A stretch of DNA of 64,000 nucleotides from Hydrogenophilales bacterium 16-64-40 (GCA_002256995.1 NCGX01000022.1:1-64000), one strand, 5' to 3'. Positions 21,244 to 30,041 are shown, numbered from the stretch's first letter. Notes: generated by a model not told the origin, from the letters alone. Program-made: numbers and translations.

Positions 21244-23692
21244 TCCGCAGTCGGTACGCAGCACGCGCTACAGCCTGCAGGCCCGCATTCTGGCGGCGGT
21301 ATTCGTGCTGGTCCTGGCGATGTATCTGGCCACGCTGGCGGTGCTCGGGCTGCCGCTCAAGGCGCGCGCGCAGCAGAATCTCGACATCGGCGCCGAGCGC
21401 GAACTGAGCGCGCTGATGACGGCGATACAGGACCACGTGCTGTTGCGCGATTACCCCGCCATCGAACAGACGATCACGGCGCGCGCGCGTGCCTCCCACC
21501 TTTTGAGCGTGCGCTTTGCTTCCCCGCAGGTCGCGTTCGAAGCGCACACGCCGCCGGCCCCGCAGCCCTATCCGGCCTGGTACGCCGCGATCCTGGAACT
21601 GCACGCGCCGCTGGCACAGTCCGAGCTGGTCGTGGGCGGGGCCTCTTACGGCACGCTGGCGGTTGCGCTGGACGCCGGGCCGGCCATCCAGGGCTTGTGG
21701 GTGCTGGCGGTGCGCTTCACCCTGCTGGCGATCGGTAGTCTGGTCGGTGTCATGCTGCTGTTGCGCTGGGTGCTGCGGGTCAATTTGCGTGGCCTGTATG
21801 TCTTGCGCGCGGCCGCGCGGGCGATCGAGGCGGGAGACTTTGGCGCACGTGCCAGCCTGGCGCACGGCTCCCCGCCGGAAGTCCGCGAGACCAAGCTGGC
21901 GTTCAACCACATGGCCGACCACGTCAGCCACCTGGTGGCGGCGTTGGAACGCGAGCATGGCCAGTTGCTGGTCGAAAAGGAACGTCTGCGGGTGACAATC
22001 GAGTCGATCGGCGATGCCGTGATGGTCACCGACGCGGACGGCCTGATCGAGTTTCTCAATCCCCGGGCGGAGGCGCTGACCGGTTTCGGCAGTGCCGATG
22101 CACGGGGGCGGCGGGTGGCCGACGTTTTGCCCCTGTTCAACGAGCAAAGCGGCGCTGCCGTCGCCAGTCCGCTCGACCGGGCGCTGCGGAACAATACGGT
22201 GGTCGAGCTGGACTACCATACGGTGATTCGCCGGCAGGATGGTGTGACCATTGCGATCAGCGATACGGCCGCGCCAATACGTTCGAGCGACGGCGAGGTG
22301 TTGGGCGGCGTGCTGGTGTTCCAGGACGAGAACGAGCGGCGCAGCCTGATGCAGCGCCTGGCCTGGCAGGCCGAACGCGACCACCTCACCGGCTTGTGGA
22401 ACCGCCGCGCGATGGAAAATAAGCTCGCCGCAGCGTTGCACGTTGTGCAGCATGAGGCGCGCCACTTTATTTTCTGCTACATCGACCTCGACCGTTTCAA
22501 ACTGGTCAACGACACCTGCGGCCACCGAGCGGGGGACGCCTTGCTGCAGCGGCTGACCGCCATCATGGCGCGTCGCGTGGAGGGCGAAAACCACACCCTG
22601 GCGCGACTGGGCGGCGACGAGTTCGGCCTGCTGTTCGTCGATGCCACCCTGCCGGAGGCGCTCGACCACATCCAGGGTCTGCGCGACGAAATCGGCCGCT
22701 TTCGTTTCGAGTGGGACGACAAGGTGTTCCGGTTGGAGGTGAGCTTCGGGGTGACCGAGCTGCAACGCGGCATGACCGACATCAGCGAGATCCTGGCGCA
22801 GGCCGACACCGCGTGTTACCACGCCAAATCGCTGGGCGGCAGTGCGATCCAGGTGTATGAAAAAACCCATCCCGCGCTGCAGAAAATCAATAACGAGATG
22901 CAGTGGGTGGGCGCCATCACCAAGGCGTTCGAGGCGAATCGGTTTGTCCTCTATCGCCAGCAGAAAGTGGCGCTGGCGCGGGGGGTCAGGACGCAGCATT
23001 ACGAGATCCTGCTGCGCCTGCGCGGCGAGGACGGCGCCATCATCTCGCCGGGCGAGTTTCTGCCGGCCGCCGAACGCTACGGCCTGGCGCCCAGTTTCGA
23101 CCGCTGGGTGATCCGCAACTGCTTCGCCTATCTCGACACCCATCCCGAGGACGTGGCGTGCTATGCGCTGAACCTGTCGGGCCGCAGCCTCAGCGACCCG
23201 GGTACGGCCGAGTTCATCCTGGATGAAATCGGCCAGTACCATTTCGATCCCGCGCGGATCAGCTTCGAAGTCACCGAAACCGCCGCCATCGACAGTCTGG
23301 ATGCCTGTGAGCGACTGATCCTGTCGCTGCAGTCACGTGGCATCCAGTTCGCGCTGGACGATTTCGGCAAGGGGCAGTCCTCGTTCGGTTACCTGAAACG
23401 GCTGCCGGTTACCCAGCTCAAGATCGACGGCGATTTTGTGCGCGGCATGGATCACGACCGCGAAAAGTTCGCCATCGTCAAAGCCATGCACACGCTGGCA
23501 CACGAGCTGGGCAAGCAGACCATCGCCGAACAGGTCGAAACCGAGGCCGAGCTGGACTGCCTGAAAACAATGGGGGTGGATTTCGTGCAGGGCTACCTGC
23601 TGCACCGGCCATCGCCGCTGCCGATGGTCGACCCAAATGCGTCGGGCGCGGTCGCCCACCGCATTCCCGTGTTGCGAACTGCGCGGGGATGA
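21236..23692 (+). CDS. Membrane PAS-GGDEF-EAL protein (c-di-GMP synthesis/hydrolysis)
   Basis: An 818-residue bifunctional-type c-di-GMP enzyme. Two membrane helices (~16-38 and ~152-172) flank a periplasmic sensor loop; a HAMP-like region and a PAS domain (ESIGDAVMVTDADGLIEFLN) follow. The GGDEF domain has an intact RLGGDEFG. The EAL domain starts YEILLRLRG (EIL instead of EAL) and keeps LNLSG, FEVTET, LDDFGKG, LKIDGDF, AEQVET and VQGYLL, so both activities appear possible. The start overlaps the upstream PhnD-like gene, which suggests that the periplasmic loop reads that binding protein, as MbaA reads NspS in Vibrio. Confidence 0.94.
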   Translation: MSDPQSVRSTRYSLQARILAAVFVLVLAMYLATLAVLGLPLKARAQQNLDIGAERELSALMTAIQDHVLLRDYPAIEQTITARARASHLLSVRFASPQVAFEAHTPPAPQPYPAWYAAILELHAPLAQSELVVGGASYGTLAVALDAGPAIQGLWVLAVRFTLLAIGSLVGVMLLLRWVLRVNLRGLYVLRAAARAIEAGDFGARASLAHGSPPEVRETKLAFNHMADHVSHLVAALEREHGQLLVEKERLRVTIESIGDAVMVTDADGLIEFLNPRAEALTGFGSADARGRRVADVLPLFNEQSGAAVASPLDRALRNNTVVELDYHTVIRRQDGVTIAISDTAAPIRSSDGEVLGGVLVFQDENERRSLMQRLAWQAERDHLTGLWNRRAMENKLAAALHVVQHEARHFIFCYIDLDRFKLVNDTCGHRAGDALLQRLTAIMARRVEGENHTLARLGGDEFGLLFVDATLPEALDHIQGLRDEIGRFRFEWDDKVFRLEVSFGVTELQRGMTDISEILAQADTACYHAKSLGGSAIQVYEKTHPALQKINNEMQWVGAITKAFEANRFVLYRQQKVALARGVRTQHYEILLRLRGEDGAIISPGEFLPAAERYGLAPSFDRWVIRNCFAYLDTHPEDVACYALNLSGRSLSDPGTAEFILDEIGQYHFDPARISFEVTETAAIDSLDACERLILSLQSRGIQFALDDFGKGQSSFGYLKRLPVTQLKIDGDFVRGMDHDREKFAIVKAMHTLAHELGKQTIAEQVETEAELDCLKTMGVDFVQGYLLHRPSPLPMVDPNASGAVAHRIPVLRTARG

Positions 23693-23702
23693 AGGCGACC
23701 TA

Positions 23703-23728
23703 GCAGCGCCGACGAAAATTGGCGCTGC
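23703..23728. terminator. Hairpin between convergent genes
   Basis: GCAGCGCC (23703-23710) pairs with GGCGCTGC (23721-23728) around a loop containing AAAATT. It sits between the stops of the GGDEF-EAL gene and the phosphomutase gene, but lacks a good T-run on either side. Confidence 0.4.
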
Positions 23729-23738
23729 CGGCCCGCAT

Positions 23739-25112
23739 TCAGAACGGCAGCGCGAGGCCGGGTGCGGCTTGGTGGATCACGCGGCGGAAGTCGGCCTGGA
23801 TCCGCGCCAGCGCGTCGGCGTTCTCGGCCTCGAAGCGCAGCACGATCACCGGGGTGGTGTTGGATGGGCGGGCGAGCCCGAAGCCGTCGGCGTATTCCAC
23901 GCGCAGGCCGTCGAGGGTGATGATTTCCTGGGCGTCGGGGAAGTGCGCGGTTTTCTGCAGCGTGTCCATCAGCACGTAATGCTCGCCTTCGGCCATCTTG
24001 ATATTGAGTTCGGGCGTGTTCAGCATGTCGGGCAGGCCGTGCAGGGTGGCGTTGATGTCCGGCTGCCGGGAGAGGTATTCGAGCAGGCGCGCGCCGGCAT
24101 ACATGCCGTCGTCGAAGCCGTACCAGCGCTCCTTGAAGAACACGTGGCCCGACATTTCGCCGGCCAGGAGCGCACCGGTTTCCTTCATCTTGGCCTTGAT
24201 GAAGCTGTGGCCGGTTTTCCACAGCAGCGGACGGCCGCCGCGCTCGCGGATCCAGCTGAACAGGTTGCGCGTCGACTTGACGTCGAAAATGATTTCCGCG
24301 CCTGGGTTGCGGGAGAGCACGTCGTCGGCGAACAGCATCAGCTGGCGGTCGGGGAAGATGATGCTGCCGTCCTTGGTGACCACGCCGAGACGGTCGCCGT
24401 CGCCGTCGAAGGCCAGCCCGATTTCGGCGTCGCTGGTTTTCAGTGCGGCGATCAGGTCCTGCAGGTTTTCCGGCTGCGAAGGATCGGGGTGGTGGTTGGG
24501 GAAGTTGCCGTCGACTTCGCAGTACAGCTCCTCCACCTGGCAGCCCATGTCGCGATAGAGCTTGGGCGCGAACGCGCCGGGCACGCCGTTGCCGCTGTCG
24601 ACGATGATCTTCATCGGACGCGCGAGCTTGACGTCGGAGACGATGCGCGTGAGGTATTCGCCGGCGATGTCGTGCTGGCGGTAGCCGCCGGCGCCGTGCG
24701 CCAGGTCATTGTTGAGCAGCCGCGCGCGTAGCTTCTGGATGGCGTCGCCCGACAGGGTTTCATCGCCGAGCACCATTTTCAGGCCGTTGTAGTCGGGGGG
24801 GTTGTGGCTGCCGGTAACCATCACCGCGCTGTTCGTGCCCAGCTGATAGGCGGCGAAATAGGTCATCGGGGTGGCGACCATGCCCAGATCCACCACGCCG
24901 ATGCCGGCCTTCTGGATGCCGCGCGCGAGGGCCGCGGCCATGTCGGGACCCGACAGGCGGCCGTCGCGGCCGATGCAGATTTCGCGCTGGCCGCGCGCCA
25001 CCGCTTCGGAACCGATGGCGTGGCCGATGGCCTCGACGATTTCCGGCGTGAAGGTCTTGCCGACGATGCCGCGAATGTCGTAGGCCTTGAAGATTTCCTT
25101 GGGGTATTCCAC
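23739..25112 (-). CDS. algC: Phosphomannomutase/phosphoglucomutase (AlgC type)
   Basis: This enzyme isomerises hexose 6- and 1-phosphates for sugar-nucleotide and envelope polysaccharide synthesis. The 457-residue protein has the catalytic serine in VTGSHNPPDYNG, the metal loop in AFDGDGDRLGV, the sugar-specificity loop GEMSGHVFF and the phosphate-binding RPSNTTPV. A GTG at 25112 is taken as start because GGGAG lies 6 nt before it and the protein then begins MEYPKEIFKAYDIRG, as in relatives. Longer in-frame starts are not conserved. Confidence 0.94.
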   Translation of the reverse strand: MEYPKEIFKAYDIRGIVGKTFTPEIVEAIGHAIGSEAVARGQREICIGRDGRLSGPDMAAALARGIQKAGIGVVDLGMVATPMTYFAAYQLGTNSAVMVTGSHNPPDYNGLKMVLGDETLSGDAIQKLRARLLNNDLAHGAGGYRQHDIAGEYLTRIVSDVKLARPMKIIVDSGNGVPGAFAPKLYRDMGCQVEELYCEVDGNFPNHHPDPSQPENLQDLIAALKTSDAEIGLAFDGDGDRLGVVTKDGSIIFPDRQLMLFADDVLSRNPGAEIIFDVKSTRNLFSWIRERGGRPLLWKTGHSFIKAKMKETGALLAGEMSGHVFFKERWYGFDDGMYAGARLLEYLSRQPDINATLHGLPDMLNTPELNIKMAEGEHYVLMDTLQKTAHFPDAQEIITLDGLRVEYADGFGLARPSNTTPVIVLRFEAENADALARIQADFRRVIHQAAPGLALPF

Positions 25113-25143
25113 AACGCACTCCCTGATTTGCAATGCGCAGATT

Positions 25144-26169
25144 CTACCTGTGCCTGTCGAAATGCTGCATCAGGCGCCGCGGCAGCCAGCCGAGATTGCC
25201 GGGGAAGGGGCCGCAAGGGAAGGCGACATGACCGCCGCTGGCGGGTTGTTCGAGAATGACCGAAGGCGATGCATCGGCGGATGACGGCAGTGCCCAGGCC
25301 GGCATAAAGGGATCGTTTCTGGCATTGATGACGAGGGTGGGCACGGCGATGAATTTCAGCAACGGCTTGGATGACACCTTGAGCCAGTAGTCCTCGGCGT
25401 CGCGAAAGCCATGCAGCCGCGCGGTGACCAGCGTGTCGAATTCGCAGAACGTGGTGGCGGCGGCAATCGCCCGGGCATCCAGCACCCCGGGGAAGCGCGC
25501 GGCCTTGCGCAGGGACTTGGCTTTCAGGGTGGAAAGGAAGCGCGCAGTGTAGACGCGGCGGTTGAAGCCGAAGTCCAGCGCGTGGCCGGCCGCGGTCAGG
25601 TCGAGCGGCGCGGAGATGCCGGCGGCAAGCTCGACCAGCGTGCGCGCCGCCGCGCCCTGTTCGCCCAGCCATTTCAGCAGCGCGTTGCCGCCGAGCGAGA
25701 CGCCGACGGCATACACGGGCGCATCGGCGTGACGCGATTTGACGTGGCGCAGCACGCGGTCGATGTCCGCGCTGTCGCCGGCGAAATAGGCGCGCGGCAG
25801 CCGGTTGTCCTCGCCCGAGCAGCCGCGAAAGTGCGCCACCACGCCATGCCAGCCACGTGCCCGCACCTGGGCCATGAGGGCGCGCGCATAGGGGCTGTTG
25901 GCGCTGCCTTCCAGGCCGTGAAACAGCACCACCACTGGGGCATACGACTCCACACGCACTTTAGTGCGTAGTGGATCGGAGTCCTTTAGGGTGCCGTCTG
26001 TGCCATCGATCCAGTCGAAATCAAGGAAATCGCCGTCCGCCAGTTCCAGCCGTTCACGCCGGGACTCGACCGGCGGCACGCGGATCAGCAAATTGGCGTA
26101 AATGGTTTGCAGATGCCCGCCGGGCAGCCAGGCGGGGGCGCGATAGGGCGGATTTTCCAGGGCGGGCAT
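25144..26169 (-). CDS. YheT-family alpha/beta hydrolase carrying an in-frame repeat insertion
   Basis: A 341-residue cytoplasmic hydrolase: N-terminal PPYRAPAWLPGGHLQTIYANL, oxyanion region VVVLFHGLEGSANSPYARAL, nucleophile elbow GVSLGGNALLKWLGE and late acid/His region ASGGHVAFP are as in YheT/EMB8 proteins. The oddity is residues ~60-77 (TLKDSDPLRTKVRVESY), which replace the usual short linker before the first core strand. They are encoded by the palindromic 52-bp repeat at 25940-25991, also found inside a P-type ATPase gene at 61704. The reading frame is kept. Confidence 0.92.
   Translation of the reverse strand: MPALENPPYRAPAWLPGGHLQTIYANLLIRVPPVESRRERLELADGDFLDFDWIDGTDGTLKDSDPLRTKVRVESYAPVVVLFHGLEGSANSPYARALMAQVRARGWHGVVAHFRGCSGEDNRLPRAYFAGDSADIDRVLRHVKSRHADAPVYAVGVSLGGNALLKWLGEQGAAARTLVELAAGISAPLDLTAAGHALDFGFNRRVYTARFLSTLKAKSLRKAARFPGVLDARAIAAATTFCEFDTLVTARLHGFRDAEDYWLKVSSKPLLKFIAVPTLVINARNDPFMPAWALPSSADASPSVILEQPASGGHVAFPCGPFPGNLGWLPRRLMQHFDRHR
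25940..25991. repeat. 52-bp palindromic element, copy A, inside the YheT-like gene
   Basis: It matches 61704-61755 at 48 of 52 positions by direct comparison. Outer arms GACTCC (25946-25951) and GGAGTC (25978-25983) and an inner CGCAC/GTGCG stem fold it into a hairpin. Here it is read from the minus strand; copy B is read from the plus strand. I found no third copy in the window by eye. Confidence 0.85.
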
Positions 26170-26208
26170 GGCGCCGAGTTTAGCAAAGGCGCGAGGTCGC
26201 GCCCGCCC

Positions 26209-26631
26209 TTAATGCAGCACCATGGGCGAGGTGCGGGCGGGCGGCGTGCCGCCGACCTGGAGCGGCGAGGCATGATGCAGCATCATGCGCCAGCCGTCGG
26301 CTTCCTTGCGATAGACATTGGTCGCCAGAATCGGCGGGCGCGGTTCGGTTTCCTGGCCGATGACGAGGTACTCGCGCACGATGCGGATGACCTGGCCGGC
26401 TTCGCGCACTTCATGGGCCAATTCCACCTGCACGCGGAACTGCCCGGCAGCCTCGAACATGCTGCGCCAGCCTGCCGCCACGGCGGCGCGTCCATTCAGC
26501 GGCGCGGCCATGGGGTGGATGCAGGCGACGCTGTCGTCGCGGGCCCAGACTGCCATCATGGCGTCGAGGTCGCGTGCTTCGAAGGCAGCGTAGAAAGCGG
26601 ATTCGGCAGCTTCTGGCGTAGAAAAGGTCAT
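26209..26631 (-). CDS. NTF2-like/SnoaL-like protein (DUF4440 type)
   Basis: A 140-residue cytoplasmic cone-fold protein of the NTF2 superfamily. Signatures are AAESAFYAAFEARDLDAMMAVWA at the N-terminus, VACIHPMAAPLNGRAAVAAGW and the C-terminal strand DGWRMMLHHASPL. Members include isomerases, ligand binders and stress proteins; the specific role is not readable. It lies between the hydrolase gene and a pseudouridine-synthase gene on the same strand. Confidence 0.83.
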   Translation of the reverse strand: MTFSTPEAAESAFYAAFEARDLDAMMAVWARDDSVACIHPMAAPLNGRAAVAAGWRSMFEAAGQFRVQVELAHEVREAGQVIRIVREYLVIGQETEPRPPILATNVYRKEADGWRMMLHHASPLQVGGTPPARTSPMVLH

Positions 26632-26716
26632 GGCGCGGGCAGGGGGCGTGGGGTCAATGAAACCAGATCAGGCCGGCATCTGGAAGTTCCGCGCGCGGCA
26701 GCGCTTCCTGCCGGCC

Positions 26717-27439
26717 TCAAAACCGCTCGTCCTCGAGCAAATAGCGCCACTGTCCCTCTGGCAGCTTCCCCAGCGGGACACGGCCGAGGCGGATGCGTTT
26801 CATCGACAGCACCTGAAGGCCGACGGCTTCGCACAGGTGCGCGATCTGCCCGATCTGGGCGCCCTTCAACGCCACCCGCAGGCGGGTTTCGTTTTGCCAG
26901 CTGACCTTGATGGTCGGCGGGGTGCGGCCATTGAAGGGGATGCCCCGGTTCAGCCGCTTGAGGCCGTTGGGGACCATCTCGCCGGCGACTTCGACGATGA
27001 CTTCGTGCTCCAGCGTGGCAGCGTCTTCGGTCCGCTTGCGCGCAATGCGCCAGTCCTGGGTGAATACGACGAGGCCGCTGGCGTCGGTTTCCAGCGGCAC
27101 GCACAGGGTCAGCTGGGCGAAGTGCTTTTTCAGCGGGCGGATGCCGGCGCGGTCTTCGGGCCACAGCGTGTCGGGGGTGAGCAACTGCGACGCGGGCGGC
27201 TCGCCTTCTGTCGTGCAATAGCCGGGCGGCTTGTGCAGCAGCAGCGTGACCGGTTCGGCCTGGGCAAGGTCGGCGTGGGGATCGATGTCGATGCGCTGGT
27301 CGGCGACCCGGAACTGCGGCTCCTCAACCACGATGCCGTCGACTTTCACCCAGCCGCCGGCGATGTACTGCTCGGCTTCGCGGCGTGAGCAGCCGCGCAG
27401 TTCGGCGACGCGTTTGGCAAGGCGGACGGGGTCGGTCAT
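26717..27439 (-). CDS. RsuA/RluB-like RNA pseudouridine synthase with altered catalytic motif
   Basis: A 240-residue protein with an N-terminal S4 RNA-binding domain (LAKRVAELRGCSRREAEQYI, GWVKVDG) and a pseudouridine synthase fold (LLLHKPPGYCTT, LPEGQWRYLL at the end). In this family the catalytic Asp sits in a GRLDxxTSGL motif; here the region reads VPLETDASGLVVFTQD, with Glu at the Asp position and Pro at the Arg position. It may have lost or changed activity, or act as an RNA-binding paralogue. The start at 27439 is the first conserved residue. Confidence 0.86.
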   Translation of the reverse strand: MTDPVRLAKRVAELRGCSRREAEQYIAGGWVKVDGIVVEEPQFRVADQRIDIDPHADLAQAEPVTLLLHKPPGYCTTEGEPPASQLLTPDTLWPEDRAGIRPLKKHFAQLTLCVPLETDASGLVVFTQDWRIARKRTEDAATLEHEVIVEVAGEMVPNGLKRLNRGIPFNGRTPPTIKVSWQNETRLRVALKGAQIGQIAHLCEAVGLQVLSMKRIRLGRVPLGKLPEGQWRYLLEDERF

Positions 27440-27609
27440 GGCGGGCGGGCGTGCGGGTGGAGCCGCAAGTTTACGCTGTCCTGGCGGCGTAAACAGCACG
27501 GGCGCATGGCCGTGACGGGAATGCGGTTGTTATTGCGCGTGCCGCCGCGGTATGCTTTTGGGTCCCATCATCCCGATCGCCTCGCGATCCCTCACTCCCG
27601 GAGACGTCC

Positions 27610-28392
27610 ATGAAAACTGCACTTGCGCTGTCATTGTTGTTTTTCACCTCATCCGCCCTCGCTGCCGTGGTCGGCAAGGATGTCACCTACCAGGCGGGCG
27701 AGACCGTCATGAAGGGCTACCTGGCGTATGACGATGCCATCAAGGACAAGCGCGCCGGGGTGCTGGTGGTGCCGGAATGGTGGGGTGCCAACGATTATGC
27801 GAGAAAGCGCGCGCGAATGCTGGCAAGCGAAGGCTATGTGGCGCTGGTGGTCGACATGTACGGCAACGGCCAGGTGGCCGACAATCCGAAGGACGCCGGC
27901 GCACTGGCGGGCAGCGTCAACAAGAATCCGCAGCTGGCCTACGCCCGCTTCGACGCCGCGCGCCACTTCCTCGACAAACAGCCCAACGTGAAGCCGGGCG
28001 AGATCGCCGCGCTGGGCTACTGCTTCGGCGGCGGCGTGGTGCTCAACATGGCGCGCGCCGGCATGCCGCTGAAATCGGTGGTCAGCTACCACGGCGTGCT
28101 GGCGAGCGACGTCACGCCCAAACCCGGCGAGATCAAGGCGAAGATCCGCGTCTTCCACGGCGAAGCCGACACTGTCGTGCCGCCCGTGCAGGTCGAGGCG
28201 TTCAAGACCGAAATGGACAATGCCAAGGCCGACTACATGTTCGTGGCCTATCCCGGGGTGAAGCACACCTTCACCAACCGCGAGGCCGACAGCTACGCCG
28301 CGCAGTTCGGGCTGCCGCTCAAGTACGATTACGCGGCCGACACCGATTCGTGGACGCGCACCCTGGAGTTCCTCAAGGCGACCCTCAAATAA
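27610..28392 (+). CDS. Exported dienelactone hydrolase family protein
   Basis: A 260-residue secreted alpha/beta hydrolase. The signal peptide is about 19 residues (MKTALALSLLFFTSSALA). The DLH family landmarks are GVLVVPEWWGANDYARKRA, the nucleophile motif LGYCFGGGVVLNMA with Cys, RVFHGEADTVVPP with the acid, and GVKHTFTN with the His. Substrate is unknown; many homologues are annotated only by family. The stop overlaps the start of the GTP cyclohydrolase gene (TAATG). Confidence 0.92.
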   Translation: MKTALALSLLFFTSSALAAVVGKDVTYQAGETVMKGYLAYDDAIKDKRAGVLVVPEWWGANDYARKRARMLASEGYVALVVDMYGNGQVADNPKDAGALAGSVNKNPQLAYARFDAARHFLDKQPNVKPGEIAALGYCFGGGVVLNMARAGMPLKSVVSYHGVLASDVTPKPGEIKAKIRVFHGEADTVVPPVQVEAFKTEMDNAKADYMFVAYPGVKHTFTNREADSYAAQFGLPLKYDYAADTDSWTRTLEFLKATLK

Positions 28393-29039
28393 TGGCCGAC
28401 GCCTGCGACCACGGCGACTGCCACGTCCCGCACGGCAGCGGCAGCCTCGGCATCCCGCAGGTCGGCGCATTCGACCCGGCGGCATTCGAGCAGGCGGTCA
28501 ACGCCATGCTCGTCGCCTGCGGCATTGCCCCCGACTCGGTGCACACCGGGCGCACCGCCGAGCGGGTACGCGAGCTGTGGCAGAAGCGTCTGCTCGGCGG
28601 CTATGCGATCGAGCCTGCCGCGGCGCTGGGAGAGGGGTTTGCCGACGACCGCGACGACATGGTGGTGGTGCGCGGCATCGCGGTGCACGGCGTGTGTCCG
28701 CACCATCTGGTGCCGTTTCGCGGGGTGGCGCATGTCGCCTACATTCCCGGTGGGCGGCTGCACGGCTTCGGCCGCATCGCGCGCATGGTCGATGCCATCG
28801 GCCACCGCTTCACCTACCAGGAATGGATGACGCGCGACATCGCCGAGGCGCTGGTGACGCACGGCCAGGCGCAGGGCGCGGCCTGCATCATCGAGGCCGA
28901 GCAACTGTGCCTGCTGCTGGGCGAGGACCGGCGCGGCGACGAGCGCGTCGTCACCCAGGCCTTCACCGGCTGCTTCAAGACCAGCGACCAGATGCGCAAC
29001 GAGTTTTTGCGCGCGGTAACGCACAGCGACCTGAAATAG
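28392..29039 (+). CDS. folE: GTP cyclohydrolase I, divergent
   Basis: FolE opens GTP to dihydroneopterin triphosphate for folate or pterin synthesis. The 215-residue protein has AVHGVCPHHLVPFRGVAHVAYIP, with the zinc Cys and His pair, and RIARMVDAIGHRFTYQEWMT. The second zinc motif reads EAEQLCLLLGE where most enzymes have a His two residues before the Cys (HxC), and the N-terminus carries an extra HGDCHVPHG stretch. It could be a specialised paralogue rather than the housekeeping enzyme. It is coupled to the dienelactone hydrolase gene. Confidence 0.85.
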   Translation: MADACDHGDCHVPHGSGSLGIPQVGAFDPAAFEQAVNAMLVACGIAPDSVHTGRTAERVRELWQKRLLGGYAIEPAAALGEGFADDRDDMVVVRGIAVHGVCPHHLVPFRGVAHVAYIPGGRLHGFGRIARMVDAIGHRFTYQEWMTRDIAEALVTHGQAQGAACIIEAEQLCLLLGEDRRGDERVVTQAFTGCFKTSDQMRNEFLRAVTHSDLK

Positions 29040-29103
29040 ACGCTGCCCTGTCGGCCGGACTATGCTGCCGGCTACGATCAACTGACCGCAGAGCGAGGCA
29101 AGC

Positions 29104-29556
29104 ATGTATTCACGAATCCTGGTCGCGATCGACGGAAGCCCCGGCGCCGCGCACGCACTCGAGCATGCAGCCGGTCTTGCCAAGGGGCTGTCCGCCAGCT
29201 TGCGCATCATTCATGTGGTCGATATCGGCCTCTTTCCTTCCGGGCCGGAACTTGGCATCGACATCGACACCTTGCTCGATGCACGCTACGCCGCTGCCGA
29301 AAAGATTGTCGCCACTGCGCGGGACAGCGTGCAGGCGCCCGGACTCGAGGTCGAAACCCGGCTGCTGGATACGGCGAATCCCGTCCAGCATGTCGCGGCG
29401 GCGATTGCCGAGGCGGCGGCCAGCTGGCCGGCCGACCTGCTCGTGCTGGGCACGCACGGGCGCCGCGGGGTGGAGCGCTGGCTGCTCGGCAGCGTGGCCG
29501 AAGGCGCCGCACGGCGCTCGACCGTGCCGGTGCTGCTCGTTCCCGTGCCGGGTTGA
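29104..29556 (+). CDS. Universal stress protein (UspA family)
   Basis: A 150-residue cytoplasmic Usp. It begins YSRILVAIDGSPGAAHALEH and has the ATP-binding GTHGRRGVERWLLGSVAE motif (G-2x-G-9x-G-S) near the C-terminus, so it is likely an ATP-binding type. Its role is general stress tolerance. The next gene, a membrane methyltransferase-like protein, follows closely. Confidence 0.94.
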   Translation: MYSRILVAIDGSPGAAHALEHAAGLAKGLSASLRIIHVVDIGLFPSGPELGIDIDTLLDARYAAAEKIVATARDSVQAPGLEVETRLLDTANPVQHVAAAIAEAAASWPADLLVLGTHGRRGVERWLLGSVAEGAARRSTVPVLLVPVPG

Positions 29557-29570
29557 ACTGCCGCATCGCC

Positions 29571-30041
29571 ATGACCGACCACGCTCGCCGCCCGCGCACG
29601 CTGATCCTGCCGCCGGCACCCTATGCGGCAGCCATGCTGGGCGGCTGGTGGCTGGATCGCGAGGTCCATGCGCTCCCGCTCGACTGGGGCGTGACGACGC
29701 GTGCGTCGGGCTGGCTGCTGGTGGGGATCGGGCTGGCGCTGTTCGTGTGGACGCTAGCGACCTTCTGGCGCCACCGCACCACGGTCAATCCCTACTTGGC
29801 GGCGTCCAGCCTGTGCACCGGCGGCCCATTCCGCTTCAGCCGCAATCCGATTTATGTCGGCGACTGGTTCATCCTGGTGGGCGTGTCGCTGCTGCTGGCG
29901 ACCTGGTGGCCGTTGCTGTTCGCGCCGATGATCTGGGCGATGCTGCGCTACGGCGTGATCCGCCACGAGGAAGCGCATCTCGAGGCGAAGTTCGGGGACG
30001 ACTACCGGATGTACAAAACCCGGGTGCGGCGCTGGCTGTGA
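29571..30041 (+). CDS. Isoprenylcysteine carboxyl methyltransferase-like (PEMT/ICMT) membrane protein
   Basis: A 156-residue inner-membrane protein with three or four hydrophobic segments. The C-terminal part has the ICMT/PEMT signature: GPFRFSRNPIYVGDWFILVG, then RHEEAHLEAKFGDDYRMYK, where the conserved Glu pair and Arg/Tyr bind S-adenosylmethionine. The substrate in bacteria is not known and is probably a lipid or small thiol. The start at 29571 is chosen; a TTG at 29553 overlapping the Usp stop is possible. Confidence 0.85.
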   Translation: MTDHARRPRTLILPPAPYAAAMLGGWWLDREVHALPLDWGVTTRASGWLLVGIGLALFVWTLATFWRHRTTVNPYLAASSLCTGGPFRFSRNPIYVGDWFILVGVSLLLATWWPLLFAPMIWAMLRYGVIRHEEAHLEAKFGDDYRMYKTRVRRWL

